From assembly GCA_024710165.1 (NCBI GenBank), contig JANJVG010000030.1, forward strand, positions 1 to 39,957: DNA of 39,957 bases, in the 5' to 3' direction. Under the pieces are notes generated by a model. That model was not told where the DNA came from and searched no databases. It saw nothing but the letters and a program-made list of their open reading frames with translations. The translations under genes were made by a program, and so were the position numbers. The stretch is from Burkholderiaceae bacterium (GTDB taxonomy: Bacteria; Pseudomonadota; Gammaproteobacteria; Burkholderiales; Burkholderiaceae_C). Below are positions 27,641 through 37,600 of the stretch, in pieces. Every line of letters begins with the position of its first letter. Position 1 is the first letter of the stretch.

Positions 27641-29416
27641 TTGTTCAATCTTTCTTCCTGGCGCGTGCGCACCCGCCTGACTGCGGGTTTTGGCGCCGTC
27701 TGTGTCTTGCTGGTGGCATCGGTGCTGCTGGGCCTGGTGTCCATGGGCCGTATCGGAGCCGACCTCAACGCCGTGGTGAGCCACCACTTTCCGCGCATCG
27801 TGATGTCCGCCAACATCGCCACGCAGACCGACGTGATTGCGGTTGCGCTGCGCAACATGATGCTGACCTACGACCCCGCTGACCGCGAGCGCCAGCTCCA
27901 GGTCATCGAACAGGCTCGCCAGGAATCGGTCAAGCTGCTCGACACCCTCGACACGGCACTGAGCGAGCCCGCATCCCGCGCCCTGCTGGACAAAGTAAAA
28001 GCGCAACGGGCGCTGTACCTGGCAGGCCAGCAGGAGCTGATCGACCTGATCAAGAGCGACCAGGCCGACCTGAGCCGCGAGTACCTCACCAACAAGCTGC
28101 GTCCGGTGCTGGCCAACTACAAGACGGCCATTGGCGCGCTGGTGGAATCAGAAAAAGACGCCATCGTGGGCGCCGGTACGGACGCCCAGGCCACCGCCGT
28201 GAGCGCGCGCACCGCCCTGATTGGCCTGGGCCTGGTCGCCCTGCTGCTGGCGGCAGCCCTGGGGGCACTCATCACACGCAGCCTGCTGCGCGAACTCGGC
28301 GGCGAGCCCCGCGCCGCCGCCGACGTGGCGCGTGCGGTGGCTGGCGGTGACTTCACTTACCCGATCACCGTGCGGGCAGGCGACGAAACCAGCCTGATGG
28401 CCCAGCTGAGCGCCATGAAGCAAGGCCTGGCCAGCGTGGTGGCGCAGGTGCGGCGCAGCTCTGAAAGCGTGGCCATGGCCAGCTCGGAAATCGCACAGGG
28501 CAACCAGGACTTGTCGGCCCGCACCGAAAGCCAGGCCAGCGCGCTGGAAGAAACCGCCGCCTCCATGGAGCAGCTGGGCGCCACCGTGCGCCAGAACGCC
28601 GACAGCGCCAGCCAGGCCAATGCGCTGGCACGCAGCGCTTCGGACGTGGCCGTGCGCGGCGGCGAGGTGGTGGGCCAGGTGGTGCAGACCATGAAGGGCA
28701 TCAACGAGAGCTCGCAGCGCATTGCCGACATCATCGGCGTGATCGACGGCATTGCCTTCCAGACCAACATCCTGGCGCTGAATGCCGCCGTGGAAGCCGC
28801 CCGCGCCGGCGAACAGGGCCGGGGCTTTGCCGTGGTTGCCAGCGAGGTGAGGTCCCTGGCCGGTCGCAGCGCCGAGGCCGCCAAGGAGATCAAACAGCTC
28901 ATCAGCGCCAGCGTGGAGCGCGTGGAGCAAGGCAGCGCCATGGCCGACCAGGCGGGCGAGACCATGACCGAGGTGGTGCAGAGCATCCGCCGCGTGACCG
29001 ACCTCATGGGCGAAATCAACGCAGCCAGTTCCGAGCAGGCCAGCGGCGTGGCCCAGGTGGGTGAGGCCGTGACGCAGATGGACCATGCCACGCAGCAAAA
29101 CGCCGCGCTGGTTGAAGAGATGGCTGCCGCCGCAGGCAGCCTGAGCGGCCAGGCGCAAGAACTGGTACAGGCCGTGGCGGTGTTCAAGCTCGATGCCAGC
29201 CAGAGCGGCTCCAGCGCTTACAGCACGCCCACTGCCCGCCCCGCACCCAAGGCTGCCCCGGTGCGCATGCCTGCGGCGCCGCGCAAACCTGCTGCGCTCA
29301 AGGCGGCCCCCGCCAAACCCGTGCCGGCCAAGCCGGCCGCACTGCACGCCCCCCAGCCCACCCAACCCGCCAAGGCGGCCAGCGCCGGCGCAGACGACGA
29401 CTGGGAATCCTTCTGA
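27641..29416 (+). CDS. Methyl-accepting chemotaxis protein
   Basis: 591 residues from TTG 27641, chosen because GGAG sits eight bases before it; an ATG at 27569 in the same frame lacks one. Membrane helices are near 10-32 and 190-212, with a four-helix-bundle-type periplasmic sensor between them. A HAMP domain and the signalling coiled coil follow. The hairpin tip is intact ([39 protein letters not shown]), and [12 protein letters not shown] gives a methylation region. A Pro/Ala/Lys-rich linker ends in DDDWESF, like the C-terminal pentapeptide that tethers CheR and CheB. The ligand is unknown. Confidence 0.93.
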   Translation: MFNLSSWRVRTRLTAGFGAVCVLLVASVLLGLVSMGRIGADLNAVVSHHFPRIVMSANIATQTDVIAVALRNMMLTYDPADRERQLQVIEQARQESVKLLDTLDTALSEPASRALLDKVKAQRALYLAGQQELIDLIKSDQADLSREYLTNKLRPVLANYKTAIGALVESEKDAIVGAGTDAQATAVSARTALIGLGLVALLLAAALGALITRSLLRELGGEPRAAADVARAVAGGDFTYPITVRAGDETSLMAQLSAMKQGLASVVAQVRRSSESVAMASSEIAQGNQDLSARTESQASALEETAASMEQLGATVRQNADSASQANALARSASDVAVRGGEVVGQVVQTMKGINESSQRIADIIGVIDGIAFQTNILALNAAVEAARAGEQGRGFAVVASEVRSLAGRSAEAAKEIKQLISASVERVEQGSAMADQAGETMTEVVQSIRRVTDLMGEINAASSEQASGVAQVGEAVTQMDHATQQNAALVEEMAAAAGSLSGQAQELVQAVAVFKLDASQSGSSAYSTPTARPAPKAAPVRMPAAPRKPAALKAAPAKPVPAKPAALHAPQPTQPAKAASAGADDDWESF

Positions 29417-29427
29417 GGCCCAGCGTT

Positions 29428-29443
29428 CCACCCGCGCGGGTGG
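29428..29443. terminator. GC-rich palindrome between convergent MCP and HAD genes
   Basis: CCACCCGCGCGGGTGG is a perfect 16-bp palindrome in the 33-base gap between the two convergent genes. It is a possible shared terminator, although it has no T-run. Confidence 0.4.
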
Positions 29444-29449
29444 GGCCCA

Positions 29450-30112
29450 TCAGCCCAGCAGCGCGGGCAATTCGCTCATGTGCACCATCACGTGCACCGC
29501 TCCGGCAGCCCGCAGCGCCCCGGGCGCACCATGCCCCACCGGCGAGGGGCTGAAACCCACCACCGTGGCACCTGCGGCCACCCCGGCCGCAACACCGGTC
29601 ACGGTGTCTTCCACCACCAGGCAGCGCTGCGGCGGCACGCCCAGCGCGGCGGCGGCCGCCAGGTACACGTCGGGCGCGGGCTTGGTGGCCGGCATTTCGT
29701 GCCCGCTGAAGACACGGCCCGCAAAAAGCGGCGCCAGCCCCACCTTCTCGAGCTGCATCTCGACCTTGAACCGGTCGGCCCCTGAAGCACAGGCAATGCG
29801 CCCACCCAGGCGGGCATGCACAACGCGCACGGCCTCCACCGCACCCTCGATCGGCTGCAATTCGGCCTCCAGCCGGGCATTGCGCCGGGCATAGAACGCC
29901 GCCATCCAGGCGTCGGTGAGGGGCTGGCCGGTATGCGCCTGAATGCGAGCGGCCTCGCTGCGCACCGTCTTGCCGACAAAGAGATGCATGCACTCCTGCG
30001 GCGACAAGGACCAGCCCGCCTCGTTCAGCATGGCGCACAGCACACCGTTGGTGATGGATTCGCTATCGACCAGCACCCCATCGCAGTCAAACAAGATGGC
30101 ATCAAATTTCAT
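29450..30112 (-). CDS. HAD-superfamily phosphatase (phosphoglycolate phosphatase / beta-PGM-like)
   Basis: 220 residues. It has the four HAD motifs: DCDGVLVDSE (nucleophile and acid), ACASG (Ser), KPAPDVYL (Lys) and VVEDTVTGVAAGVAAGA (acid pair). The helical cap between motifs I and II marks the CbbY/Gph-like subfamily, which acts on small phosphate esters. The substrate is unknown. The ATG at 30112 and the first five codons (MKFDA) lie within dispersed repeat copy E, and no ribosome site is evident. Confidence 0.87.
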   Translation of the reverse strand: MKFDAILFDCDGVLVDSESITNGVLCAMLNEAGWSLSPQECMHLFVGKTVRSEAARIQAHTGQPLTDAWMAAFYARRNARLEAELQPIEGAVEAVRVVHARLGGRIACASGADRFKVEMQLEKVGLAPLFAGRVFSGHEMPATKPAPDVYLAAAAALGVPPQRCLVVEDTVTGVAAGVAAGATVVGFSPSPVGHGAPGALRAAGAVHVMVHMSELPALLG

Positions 30113-30163
30113 AGCTAAATGCGCTTGATGGATAAGGGCTAGAGCCTGATTTCATTCATAAAA
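30097..30163 (+). repeat. Dispersed ~65-bp repeat, copy E (covers start of HAD gene)
   Basis: Head TGGCATCAA...CATAGCT at 30097-30116, core AAATGCGCTTGATGG...GGGCTAGAGCC at 30117-30146, tail TGATTTCATTCATAAAA. The HAD start codon is at 30112-30110 on the opposite strand. The tail ends next to the stop of the YchJ gene. Confidence 0.82.
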
Positions 30164-30164
30164 C

Positions 30165-30572
30165 CTAACGGATGTCGCCATCCACGTACAGCCAGCGTCC
30201 GGCCTCGCACACAAACCGGCTGCGTTCGTGCAGGCGCACCGCACGCCCAGCCAGGCGGTAGCGCGCCACAAATTCGACCTCGGCCTGCCCGGGGCCGGTG
30301 CTGCGGTGCTGACGCACCTCCAGCCCGAGCCAACGCGCACCGGCATCCAGCTCGAGCTGGGCCGGACGGGTGCCGGGGTGCCAGGTGGCCTGCAGATAGT
30401 CGGCACGCCGGAGTACAAACGCGGTGTAGCGCGAGCGCATCAGGCTCTCGGCGTCGGGGGCTGGGGTGCTGTCCCAGTGGTCAAGATAGCGCCCGCAGCA
30501 ATCAGCGTAGGCCTGCAGTGCCCCCCGGCGGCCAGTGCGGCCACAGGGACAGGCGTCGGTGGTCAGGGTCAT
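30165..30572 (-). CDS. ychJ: YchJ-family (UPF0225) SEC-C-like protein
   Basis: 135 residues. The N-terminal CPCGRTG ... [10 protein letters not shown] is the cysteine-rich zinc-binding motif of SEC-C/YchJ proteins. [28 protein letters not shown] and the later [34 protein letters not shown] are characteristic of the NTF2-like YchJ family. The molecular function is not established. The protein ends at the tail of repeat copy E. Confidence 0.88.
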   Translation of the reverse strand: MTLTTDACPCGRTGRRGALQAYADCCGRYLDHWDSTPAPDAESLMRSRYTAFVLRRADYLQATWHPGTRPAQLELDAGARWLGLEVRQHRSTGPGQAEVEFVARYRLAGRAVRLHERSRFVCEAGRWLYVDGDIR

Positions 30573-30646
30573 GGAGCGGAACCGGGGAGACGGTGGCTAG
30601 GAAACCGGCCTGGTCACCAGACAAGGGGCGTGGACCCGTGGATGCC

Positions 30647-31855
30647 TCAGAGAATCGCCCCGGCCGCCCGCTCGCCGCGCTCGTAGACCACATGGGCCCG
30701 CCCCACGATGAGCGGGTCGAGCTTGCCAATGGTGTCGGCCGCCTTGTTGGCGTAGGGCAGCTTGTGCAGCACGTAACGCATGGCATTGAGGCGCGCGCGC
30801 TTCTTGCAGTCGCTCTTGATCACGGTCCAGGGGGCGTCGGCCGTGTCGGTGTCAAAGAACATGGCCTCCTTGGCGCGGGTGTAGTCCTCCCATTTGTCGA
30901 GCGAGGCCAGATCGACAGGGCTGAGCTTCCACTGTTTGAGCGGGTGCACCTCGCGCTCCTTGAAGCGGCGGCGCTGCTCGGCGCGGCTCACCGAGAACCA
31001 GAATTTGATGAGGTGCACGCCACTGCGCACCAGGTGGCGCTCGAACTCGGGCGCCTGGCGCATGAACTCGTGGTATTCGGCGTCGGAGCAAAAGCCCATC
31101 ACGCGCTCGACACCCGCGCGGTTGTACCAGCTGCGATCGAACAGCGCGATCTCGCCCGCCGTGGGCAGGTGCTGGATGTAACGCTGGAAATACCACTGGC
31201 CGCGCTCCACATCGCTGGGCTTTTCGAGCGCCACCACGCGCGCGCCGCGCGGGTTCAGGTGCTCCATGAAGCGCTTGATGGCGCCGCCCTTGCCCGCTGC
31301 GTCGCGCCCCTCGAACAGGATCACCACGCGCTGGCCCGTCTCCTTGACCCAGGCCTGCAGCTTGAGCAGCTCCACCTGGAGCTGGTATTTCTGCGCCTCG
31401 TAGGTGCTGCGGCGCATCAGGTGCCGGTAAGGATAGCCACCGTCGCGCCAGTCGGCGGCCAGTTCGTCGTCCGGGTCGCCCTTGCCGATGGGCGCTGCGC
31501 CTGTCGCTGCATCGGACATCAGGGCCCTACGCAGCATGGCACGGTCGTCCTGCGAGGCGCCCTCCAACAAGGCACGCAGGGCCGCAGCACGCTGGCGCGC
31601 CGGAATGTCGGCGTTGTCCACCAGGTCCTGCACTGCGGCAAGCTGGCTGGCCTGCGCGGCCTGTGTGGCCTCGCTCTGCACATGGCGCGCTACGGCAGCC
31701 TGGGTCAACGCGGGGGCCGTGTCGCCCTTGCGCGCCCTGCGCGGGCGCTCGGCTGCGGGTGCGGCACGCGTCGCGCGGCGACGGCTGGCGGGTGTGGGCG
31801 GGCTGGGTTCGGTGGCCGTGGTGGCAACGGCCGGTGCGGTGTCTTTGGCGCTCAT
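30647..31855 (-). CDS. ppk2: Polyphosphate kinase 2 (PPK2 family)
   Basis: 402 residues from ATG 31855 (MSAKDTAPAV). The first ~100 residues are a low-complexity, Ala/Arg/Pro-rich extension. The PPK2 domain follows: Walker A GRDAAGKGGAIKRF, Walker B IALFDRSWYNRAGVERVMGF, and the lid region VSRAEQRRRFKEREVHPLKQWKLSPVD. It transfers phosphate between polyphosphate and nucleotides. The single-domain layout resembles class I enzymes that make ATP or GTP from the diphosphates. The gene stands alone between ychJ and the acyl-CoA dehydrogenase gene. Confidence 0.92.
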   Translation of the reverse strand: MSAKDTAPAVATTATEPSPPTPASRRRATRAAPAAERPRRARKGDTAPALTQAAVARHVQSEATQAAQASQLAAVQDLVDNADIPARQRAAALRALLEGASQDDRAMLRRALMSDAATGAAPIGKGDPDDELAADWRDGGYPYRHLMRRSTYEAQKYQLQVELLKLQAWVKETGQRVVILFEGRDAAGKGGAIKRFMEHLNPRGARVVALEKPSDVERGQWYFQRYIQHLPTAGEIALFDRSWYNRAGVERVMGFCSDAEYHEFMRQAPEFERHLVRSGVHLIKFWFSVSRAEQRRRFKEREVHPLKQWKLSPVDLASLDKWEDYTRAKEAMFFDTDTADAPWTVIKSDCKKRARLNAMRYVLHKLPYANKAADTIGKLDPLIVGRAHVVYERGERAAGAIL

Positions 31856-31919
31856 GAACACATTTTGACACCAGCCGTCAGGGGACACCAGTGCAGGCGG
31901 CGCACACAACGCCAGTGCA

Positions 31920-33050
31920 TCACGCCAAGGCGCGCTGGATGATGATCTTCTGCACGTCGCTCGTGCCTTCGTAGATCTGGCACACGCGCACGTCGCGGTA
32001 GATGCGCTCGACCGGAAAGTCGTTGACCACGCCGTAGCCGCCCAGCGTCTGGATGGCGGCGCTGCAGACGCGCTCAGCCATTTCGCTGGCGAACAGCTTG
32101 GCCATGGCCGCTTCCTTCAAACAGGGCTGGCCTGCATCGCGCAGTGCGGCGGCATGCCAGATGAGTTGGCGCGCGGCCTCGATCTGCGTGGCGCAATCGG
32201 CCAGACGGAAACCCACGGCCTGGTGGTTAAAGATGGGGGTGCCAAAGCTCTCGCGCTCTTTGGAATACGCCAGCGCCGCATCAAACGCGCTGCGCGCCAT
32301 GCCCACGCTCTGCGCGGCGATGCCGATGCGGCCGCCTTCGAGTGCGCCCAGGGCAATCTTGTAGCCCTCGCCTTCGGCGCCGATCAGGTTTTCGGCCGGG
32401 ATGCGGCAGTTGTCAAAGTTGATTTGCGCGGTGTCGCTGCTGTGCTGGCCCAGCTTGTCTTCCAGGCGGGCCACCACGTAACCGGGGTTGCTGGTGGGCA
32501 CGAGGAAGGCGCTCATGCCCTTCTTGCCCGCGCCCTTGTCGGTAACGGCGATAACGATGGCCACATGGCCGTTCTTGCCGCTGGTGATGAACTGCTTGAC
32601 GCCGTTGATGACGTATTCGTCGCCCTGCTTCACCGCCGTGGTGCGCAGCGCCGACGCGTCCGAGCCCACGTGCGGCTCGGTCAGGCAAAACGCGCCCAAC
32701 ATTTCGCCGCGCGCCAGGGGCGCGAGCCAGTCGCGCTTTTGCTGCGCGTTGCCGTAGCGCATGAGGATGGCGTTGACGGGGCAGTTGGTCACCGAGATGG
32801 CGGTGCTGGTGCCGCCGTCACCGGCAGCGATCTCTTCAAGCACGAGGGCGAGCGTGAGGTAGTCCAGCCCCGCGCCGCCCAGGTCTTCGGGCACGCAGAT
32901 GCCGTAGGCGCCAAGCTGGGCCAGGCCCTGGTGGGCATCGCGCGGGAAGTGGTGTTCCTTGTCCCAGCGCGCCGCATTCGGCCACAGTTGCTCCTGGGCG
33001 AAAGCGCGCACAGCGTCGCGGATCATTTCCTGGTCTTGGGTCAGCAGCAT
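31920..33050 (-). CDS. Short/medium-chain acyl-CoA dehydrogenase
   Basis: 376 residues with the standard fold. FCLTEPHVGSDASALRTTA and YVINGVKQFITSGKNGHV form the flavin-binding region. GGYGVVNDFPVERIYRDVRVCQIYEGTSDVQ carries the catalytic glutamate of butyryl-CoA-type dehydrogenases. GGAGA precedes ATG 33050. It oxidises a short acyl-CoA to the enoyl-CoA and passes electrons to ETF. It is the last gene of the minus-strand run that includes the SDR and thiolase, so it may act on branched or short chains from amino-acid breakdown. Confidence 0.92.
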   Translation of the reverse strand: MLLTQDQEMIRDAVRAFAQEQLWPNAARWDKEHHFPRDAHQGLAQLGAYGICVPEDLGGAGLDYLTLALVLEEIAAGDGGTSTAISVTNCPVNAILMRYGNAQQKRDWLAPLARGEMLGAFCLTEPHVGSDASALRTTAVKQGDEYVINGVKQFITSGKNGHVAIVIAVTDKGAGKKGMSAFLVPTSNPGYVVARLEDKLGQHSSDTAQINFDNCRIPAENLIGAEGEGYKIALGALEGGRIGIAAQSVGMARSAFDAALAYSKERESFGTPIFNHQAVGFRLADCATQIEAARQLIWHAAALRDAGQPCLKEAAMAKLFASEMAERVCSAAIQTLGGYGVVNDFPVERIYRDVRVCQIYEGTSDVQKIIIQRALA

Positions 33051-33082
33051 GGGGTCTCCGTCAATGTGTTGTCAGTGGGCGT

Positions 33083-33751
33083 TCACCAGTGGGCGGCGCG
33101 CTGGCCGTCGTGGTGCAAGAGCCGGCCCTTGTCGGCGGGGGTAAGGTGGGCGAGGGTATGGCGCATGCCGCGCACGCTGTCTTCCACGCTGAGCGGCGCA
33201 CGCTCGCCGCCCATATCGGTGCGCACCCAGCCAGGGTCGATGGTGACCAGCGTGGCGCGCGGGTAATCGTGCTGCGCGGCCGCCACGGCCATGTTGAGCG
33301 CGGCCTTGCTGGTGCGGTAGAGCCAGGCGCTGCTCTCGCCCACGCTGCCGATCTGCGACATGGACGAGGACAGGAAGGCGAACACGCCGCCCGCCGCCTC
33401 CACCAGCGGCGCCACCTGCGGGATGGCCTGCATGGCGCCCAGCACGTTGGCGTGCATCACAGCGTCGAAATCGGGTTGCGTGGGCGGGGTGCGCGCGCCG
33501 GGGCGGCGCATCACGCCGGCCACGTAGAGCGCAACGTCGATCTCCTCGCCGTCGAGCTGCCAGGCCAGGCCGCTGACGCTGGCGGGGTTGGCCACGTCGA
33601 GCGTCAGGGCCTGGGCGCCGAGCGCCTGCACGCGCGCGCGACCGGCCTCGTCGCGCACGGTGGCGATGACGCGGCAACCCTCGGCGGCGTACTGGCGCGC
33701 CAGCTCCAGGCCGATGCCGCGCGAGGCGCCGATCACCAGGACAGTGGACAT
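33083..33751 (-). CDS. Short-chain dehydrogenase/reductase (SDR)
   Basis: 222 residues of the classical SDR fold. The cofactor-binding GASRGIG is near residues 8-14, the active-site Ser is in FLSSSMSQIG, and Tyr/Lys are in YRTSKAAL. The NNAG motif is replaced by YVAGVM. The short length and C-factor-like pattern (WVRTDMGGERAPLSVEDSV) place it among CsgA-like SDRs with unknown substrates. The gap to the thiolase gene is filled by repeat copy F, and no ribosome site is seen before ATG 33751. Confidence 0.88.
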   Translation of the reverse strand: MSTVLVIGASRGIGLELARQYAAEGCRVIATVRDEAGRARVQALGAQALTLDVANPASVSGLAWQLDGEEIDVALYVAGVMRRPGARTPPTQPDFDAVMHANVLGAMQAIPQVAPLVEAAGGVFAFLSSSMSQIGSVGESSAWLYRTSKAALNMAVAAAQHDYPRATLVTIDPGWVRTDMGGERAPLSVEDSVRGMRHTLAHLTPADKGRLLHHDGQRAAHW

Positions 33752-33818
33752 AGTTAAATATCAAAAAGGCCGATGACGCCCTATGGACGGGCGCCACCAG
33801 CTATCAACATAAGAGCAA
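33752..33818 (-). repeat. Dispersed ~65-bp repeat, copy F (fills the leader of the SDR gene)
   Basis: Minus-strand reading: head TTGCTCTTATG...GATAGCT at 33818-33799, core GGTGGCGCCCGTCC...GGCC, tail TTTTTGATATTTAACT reaching the SDR start codon. It makes up nearly the whole 75-base gap between thiolase and SDR. Confidence 0.75.
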
Positions 33819-33826
33819 CCAGGGGC

Positions 33827-35017
33827 TCAGACCAGCTCGATCGCCATGGCCGTGGCCTCGCCGCCGCCGATGCACAGCGTGGCCAGGCCCTTCTTCTTGC
33901 CGCGCGCCTGCAGGGCGTACAGCAGCGTGACCAGAATGCGCGCACCGCTGGCGCCGATGGGGTGGCCCAGGGCACAAGCGCCGCCATTCACGTTCACCTT
34001 CTCGTGCGGCACCTTCAGGTCGGCCATCAGCGCCATGGGCACCACGGCGAAAGCTTCGTTGATTTCCCACAGGTCCACGTCCTCGACCTTCCAGCCAGCC
34101 TTCTTCAGGGCCTTCTCGGTCGCGCCCACCGGGGCGGTGGTGAACCACTCGGGCTCCTGTGCGTGGGTGGCGTGGGCAACGATCTTGGCCAGGGGCTTGC
34201 AGCCCAGTTCCTTGGCGGTGGACTGGCGCATCAGCACCAGAGCGGCGGCGCCGTCGTTGATGCTGGAGCTGGCGGCGGCGGTGATGGTGCCGTCCTTCTT
34301 GAACGCGGGCTTGAGCGTGGGGATCTTGTCCAGGCGGATCTTCAGCGGGCCTTCGTCCTGGGCCACCGTGACCTCGCCCTTGCGGGTGCTGAAGGTGACG
34401 GGGGTGATCTCGGCCTTGAACGCGCCGGAGTTGATGGCGTCCTGCGCGCGCTGCACGCTGGCCATCGCGAAGGCGTCCTGCTGCTCGCGCGTGAACTGGT
34501 ACTTGGCGGCGCAGTCTTCGCCAAAGGTGCCCATGGAGCGGCCGGCCTCGTAGGCATCTTCCAGGCCGTCGAGCATCATGTGGTCAAACACCTTGTCGTG
34601 GCCCATGCGGTAGCCGCCACGGCCCTTCTTGAGCAGGTAGGGGGCGTTGGTCATGCTCTCCATGCCGCCCGAGACCATCACGTCACGGCTGCCCGCGACG
34701 AGCTGGTCGTGCGCGAGGATGGTGGCCTCCATGCCGGCGCCGCACATCTTGGACAGCGTCACCGCGCCGGTGCTGCGCGGCAGGCCGCCCTTGAAGCCGG
34801 CCTGGCGTGCGGGCGCCTGGCCCTGGCCCGCCATGAGGCAGTTGCCGAACAGCACTTCATCGACCTTGGAAGGCGCCACGCCCGCGCGCTCGACGGCGGC
34901 CTTGATGGCGGCGCCGCCCAGATCGTGCGCGGCGAGGTCGGAAAAATCGCCCTGGAACGCGCCCATGGGGGTGCGGGCTGCGCCGACGATGACGATGGGG
35001 TCTTGGTATGCGGACAT
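33827..35017 (-). CDS. Acetyl-CoA C-acetyltransferase (thiolase)
   Basis: 396 residues. The nucleophilic Cys92 is in LSKMCGAGM, the His is in WEINEAFAV, and the second Cys is in CIGGGEATA; GGACALGHPIGASGAR is the usual late motif. The features fit biosynthetic-type thiolases such as PhaA/AtoB. The enzyme can cleave acetoacetyl-CoA to two acetyl-CoA or make it. It therefore fits use of acetoacetate, the product of HMG-CoA lyase. AGGAGA precedes ATG 35017, and the gene lies 38 bases after aceK. Confidence 0.93.
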   Translation of the reverse strand: MSAYQDPIVIVGAARTPMGAFQGDFSDLAAHDLGGAAIKAAVERAGVAPSKVDEVLFGNCLMAGQGQAPARQAGFKGGLPRSTGAVTLSKMCGAGMEATILAHDQLVAGSRDVMVSGGMESMTNAPYLLKKGRGGYRMGHDKVFDHMMLDGLEDAYEAGRSMGTFGEDCAAKYQFTREQQDAFAMASVQRAQDAINSGAFKAEITPVTFSTRKGEVTVAQDEGPLKIRLDKIPTLKPAFKKDGTITAAASSSINDGAAALVLMRQSTAKELGCKPLAKIVAHATHAQEPEWFTTAPVGATEKALKKAGWKVEDVDLWEINEAFAVVPMALMADLKVPHEKVNVNGGACALGHPIGASGARILVTLLYALQARGKKKGLATLCIGGGEATAMAIELV

Positions 35018-35055
35018 GGTAAATCTCCTGAATGAAAGGGTTGCTGATGAAAGAA

Positions 35056-36867
35056 TCAGTGGTTGACACCCGTGCGGGCGTGCAAAAAACGACGGTGCAC
35101 GTCGTACGGAAACACGTCGTACACATGACCGGCAAGAATGCGCTCTTGGTGTGACTGCCAGAATTCCACGTCCAGCAGATCGGCGTGGTGCTTCATGAAC
35201 ACCTCACGAACGGCAGCGTTGCCCAGCAAAAAGGGGCCAAAGGTTTCAGGGAAGACGTCATGCGGGCCCACGGTGTACCAGATTTCGCCGCTCATCTCTT
35301 CTTCTTCGTTGCGCGGCGTGGGCACGCGACGGAAGTGGCAGTCGGTGATGTATTCGATCTCGTCATAGTCGTAGAACACGACCTTGCCATTGCGCGTGAC
35401 GCCAAAGTTCTTCCAGAGCATGTCGCCCGGAAAGATGTTGGCGGCCACCAGGTCTTTGATGGCGTTGCCGTATTCGATCACGCTGTGCTCCATCTGCTGG
35501 TACGCGCGCGCATCCTGCAGGCCCGTGTCAAAGGACTCCTGCAGGTAGATGTTGAGCGGAATCATGCGCCGCTCGATGTAGAGGTGTTTGATGATCACCT
35601 CCTGGTGCCCATCGCCGTCTCGGTCGCTGATCTCCAGCTGGCTGGGCGCGAATTTCTGGATCTCGGCGATCAGTTCGTCGTCAAAGCGCTCACGCGGAAA
35701 GGCCACCTCGCTGTATTCCAGCGTGTCGGCCATACGGCCCACACGGTCGTGGTGCTTGACGAGCTGGTACTTGCGCTTGATCTGCTCGCGCGTGGTTTCT
35801 TTCTGCGGCGGATAGTAGTCTTTGATCAGCTTGAACACGAAGGGAAAACTCGGCAGATCGAACACCAGCATCACCATGCCCTTGATACCAGGCGCGATGC
35901 GGAATTTGTCGGTGGAGTGCTTGAGGTGGTAGAGGAAGTCGCGGTAGAACAGCGTCTTGCCCTGCTTGGCCAGGCCCAGGGCGTTGTAGATTTCGGCGCG
36001 GGGCTTGCGCGGCATCAGGCTGCGCAGGAACTGCACATAGGCGCTGGGTATCTCCATGTCTACCATGAAGTACGCACGGGCGAAGGAGAACAGCATCTGC
36101 AGGTCGTCCTCGCCGAACAGGGCCGCATCGATGGTGAGCTTGCCTGCCTCGTTGTGCAGGATTGGCAGGGCAAATGGCACCTCGTTGAAGCCGTTGATGA
36201 TCTTGCCGACCACATAGGCTCCCTTGTTCCGAAAAAAAAGGCTGGAGAGCACCTGCATCTGAAAGTTCGCACGCAGGCGCACCCTGTCCAGACGCCCCTG
36301 CATGGCGCTGAGCACCTGGCGCACATCGCGCGGCAGGTCATCAAACTCGCGCTGCAGCTGAAAGTGCTCAACGATGTCCAGCATCGTCTCGTACATCGTC
36401 TCGCGCGACGGATAGTAGGCCCGGTAGGTGGGTCGCGCGGCGGGCTCTTCGTTTTCGATGTATTCGGTGCTGACCGCAGGACGCACAAAAATGAAATTGT
36501 TATGGAAGTGCGTACGGTGCAGGATCTTGGTGGTGACCGAATTGAAGAAGGTCTCGGCCAGTTCGGGCTGGTGGTGATTCACCAGCAGGCCGATGTAGTG
36601 CAGCTTGACCTGATGCCAAACGTCCATGGTCTGCTTGCCGGCCTTGAATTCTTTCTCCATCCGCATCGTACATTCCTTGACGCGCAGGTCGTAGAACTCG
36701 ATGCGCTCGCGCTGTGCGCGCTGCTGGCCGTGCCAGTCGGCGGTTTCAAAACGGTGCTTGGCACGCGCTGATTCGGTGCGGAACAGGCGGTAATGTCGGT
36801 TAAAACCGTCCATCATCGCCTTGGCAATGTCGTAGGCCTGGGGCGAATCGAGCCGCTGGGGAAACAT
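35056..36867 (-). CDS. aceK: Isocitrate dehydrogenase kinase/phosphatase
   Basis: 603 residues from ATG 36867 ([22 protein letters not shown]), the usual AceK length. An N-terminal regulatory half is followed by a kinase-like half with [26 protein letters not shown], the AceK ATP-binding loop, then [33 protein letters not shown] and [23 protein letters not shown]. It switches isocitrate dehydrogenase off and on by phosphorylation, sending isocitrate to the glyoxylate bypass. It is not beside aceA/aceB but in the liuA run. A run of eight A at 36232-36239 lies in the coding region (encoding LFF). The longer frame to 37128 overlaps the carbonic anhydrase gene. Confidence 0.95.
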   Translation of the reverse strand: MFPQRLDSPQAYDIAKAMMDGFNRHYRLFRTESARAKHRFETADWHGQQRAQRERIEFYDLRVKECTMRMEKEFKAGKQTMDVWHQVKLHYIGLLVNHHQPELAETFFNSVTTKILHRTHFHNNFIFVRPAVSTEYIENEEPAARPTYRAYYPSRETMYETMLDIVEHFQLQREFDDLPRDVRQVLSAMQGRLDRVRLRANFQMQVLSSLFFRNKGAYVVGKIINGFNEVPFALPILHNEAGKLTIDAALFGEDDLQMLFSFARAYFMVDMEIPSAYVQFLRSLMPRKPRAEIYNALGLAKQGKTLFYRDFLYHLKHSTDKFRIAPGIKGMVMLVFDLPSFPFVFKLIKDYYPPQKETTREQIKRKYQLVKHHDRVGRMADTLEYSEVAFPRERFDDELIAEIQKFAPSQLEISDRDGDGHQEVIIKHLYIERRMIPLNIYLQESFDTGLQDARAYQQMEHSVIEYGNAIKDLVAANIFPGDMLWKNFGVTRNGKVVFYDYDEIEYITDCHFRRVPTPRNEEEEMSGEIWYTVGPHDVFPETFGPFLLGNAAVREVFMKHHADLLDVEFWQSHQERILAGHVYDVFPYDVHRRFLHARTGVNH

Positions 36868-36904
36868 GGGAGTGTCGTTCTGTGAAAGCGCAAGGCCTCC
36901 GACT

Positions 36905-37564
36905 TTAGCGCCGCATGGCGACCACCCCATCCACGGCAGCTCGGTAGAGGGTGTCGATCCCCTGATTGCCATCGAGAGTGATGTGCAGGTTGTTGATGAT
37001 CCCGTCGCTGAGCCCGTAGCACCAGCCGTGCAGTTGCACTTTTTGCCCCCGTGCCCATGCATCTTGCAGCACGGTGGTCTGCGCCACATTGATGACCTGC
37101 TCGATGACATTGAGCTCGCACAGTACATCGTGGCGGCTGGCGGGTTCCATCGCGGCGATCAGCTCGCGGTGCCGGTCGCGCACGTCCTTGACGTGACGGA
37201 TCCAGTTGTCGGCCAGACCCACGCGAATATCCTGCAGCGCTGCCAGCACACCGCCACAGCCATAGTGCCCCACCACCATCAGATGCTCAACATGCAACTG
37301 GTCCACGGCGTACTGGATGGTGGAGAGGCAGTTCAGGTCGGTCGGCACCACCACATTGGCAACGTTGCGGTGCACAAACACCTCGCCCGGTTCCAGTCCG
37401 GTGATCTGGTTGGCTGGAACGCGGCTGTCCGAGCAGCCCACCCACATGTACCTCGGCTTTTGTTGTGCCAGCAGGCCCGTGAAGAAACCGGGCCTGTCAC
37501 GCTGCATTTGCGCAGCCCATTCGCGGTTGTGGATGAACAGATCATCGATTGAATCGGTGGTCAT
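36905..37564 (-). CDS. can: Beta-class carbonic anhydrase
   Basis: 219 residues. Zinc ligands Cys44, His100 and Cys103 are seen in [20 protein letters not shown] and VGHYGCGG, and the Asp46/Arg48 pair is present. It interconverts CO2 and bicarbonate. AGGAAAG precedes ATG 37564. Its place between liuA and aceK may be useful, since methylcrotonyl-CoA carboxylase consumes bicarbonate; this is inference. Confidence 0.94.
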   Translation of the reverse strand: MTTDSIDDLFIHNREWAAQMQRDRPGFFTGLLAQQKPRYMWVGCSDSRVPANQITGLEPGEVFVHRNVANVVVPTDLNCLSTIQYAVDQLHVEHLMVVGHYGCGGVLAALQDIRVGLADNWIRHVKDVRDRHRELIAAMEPASRHDVLCELNVIEQVINVAQTTVLQDAWARGQKVQLHGWCYGLSDGIINNLHITLDGNQGIDTLYRAAVDGVVAMRR

Positions 37565-37600
37565 GGCTTCTTTCCTGGATGGACTGCGGCTTGCACGGGA

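Noticed and set aside
35185-36771. 528-codon plus-strand frame opposite aceK
   Set aside because: An antisense frame with no motif; AceK is full length and conserved on the other strand.
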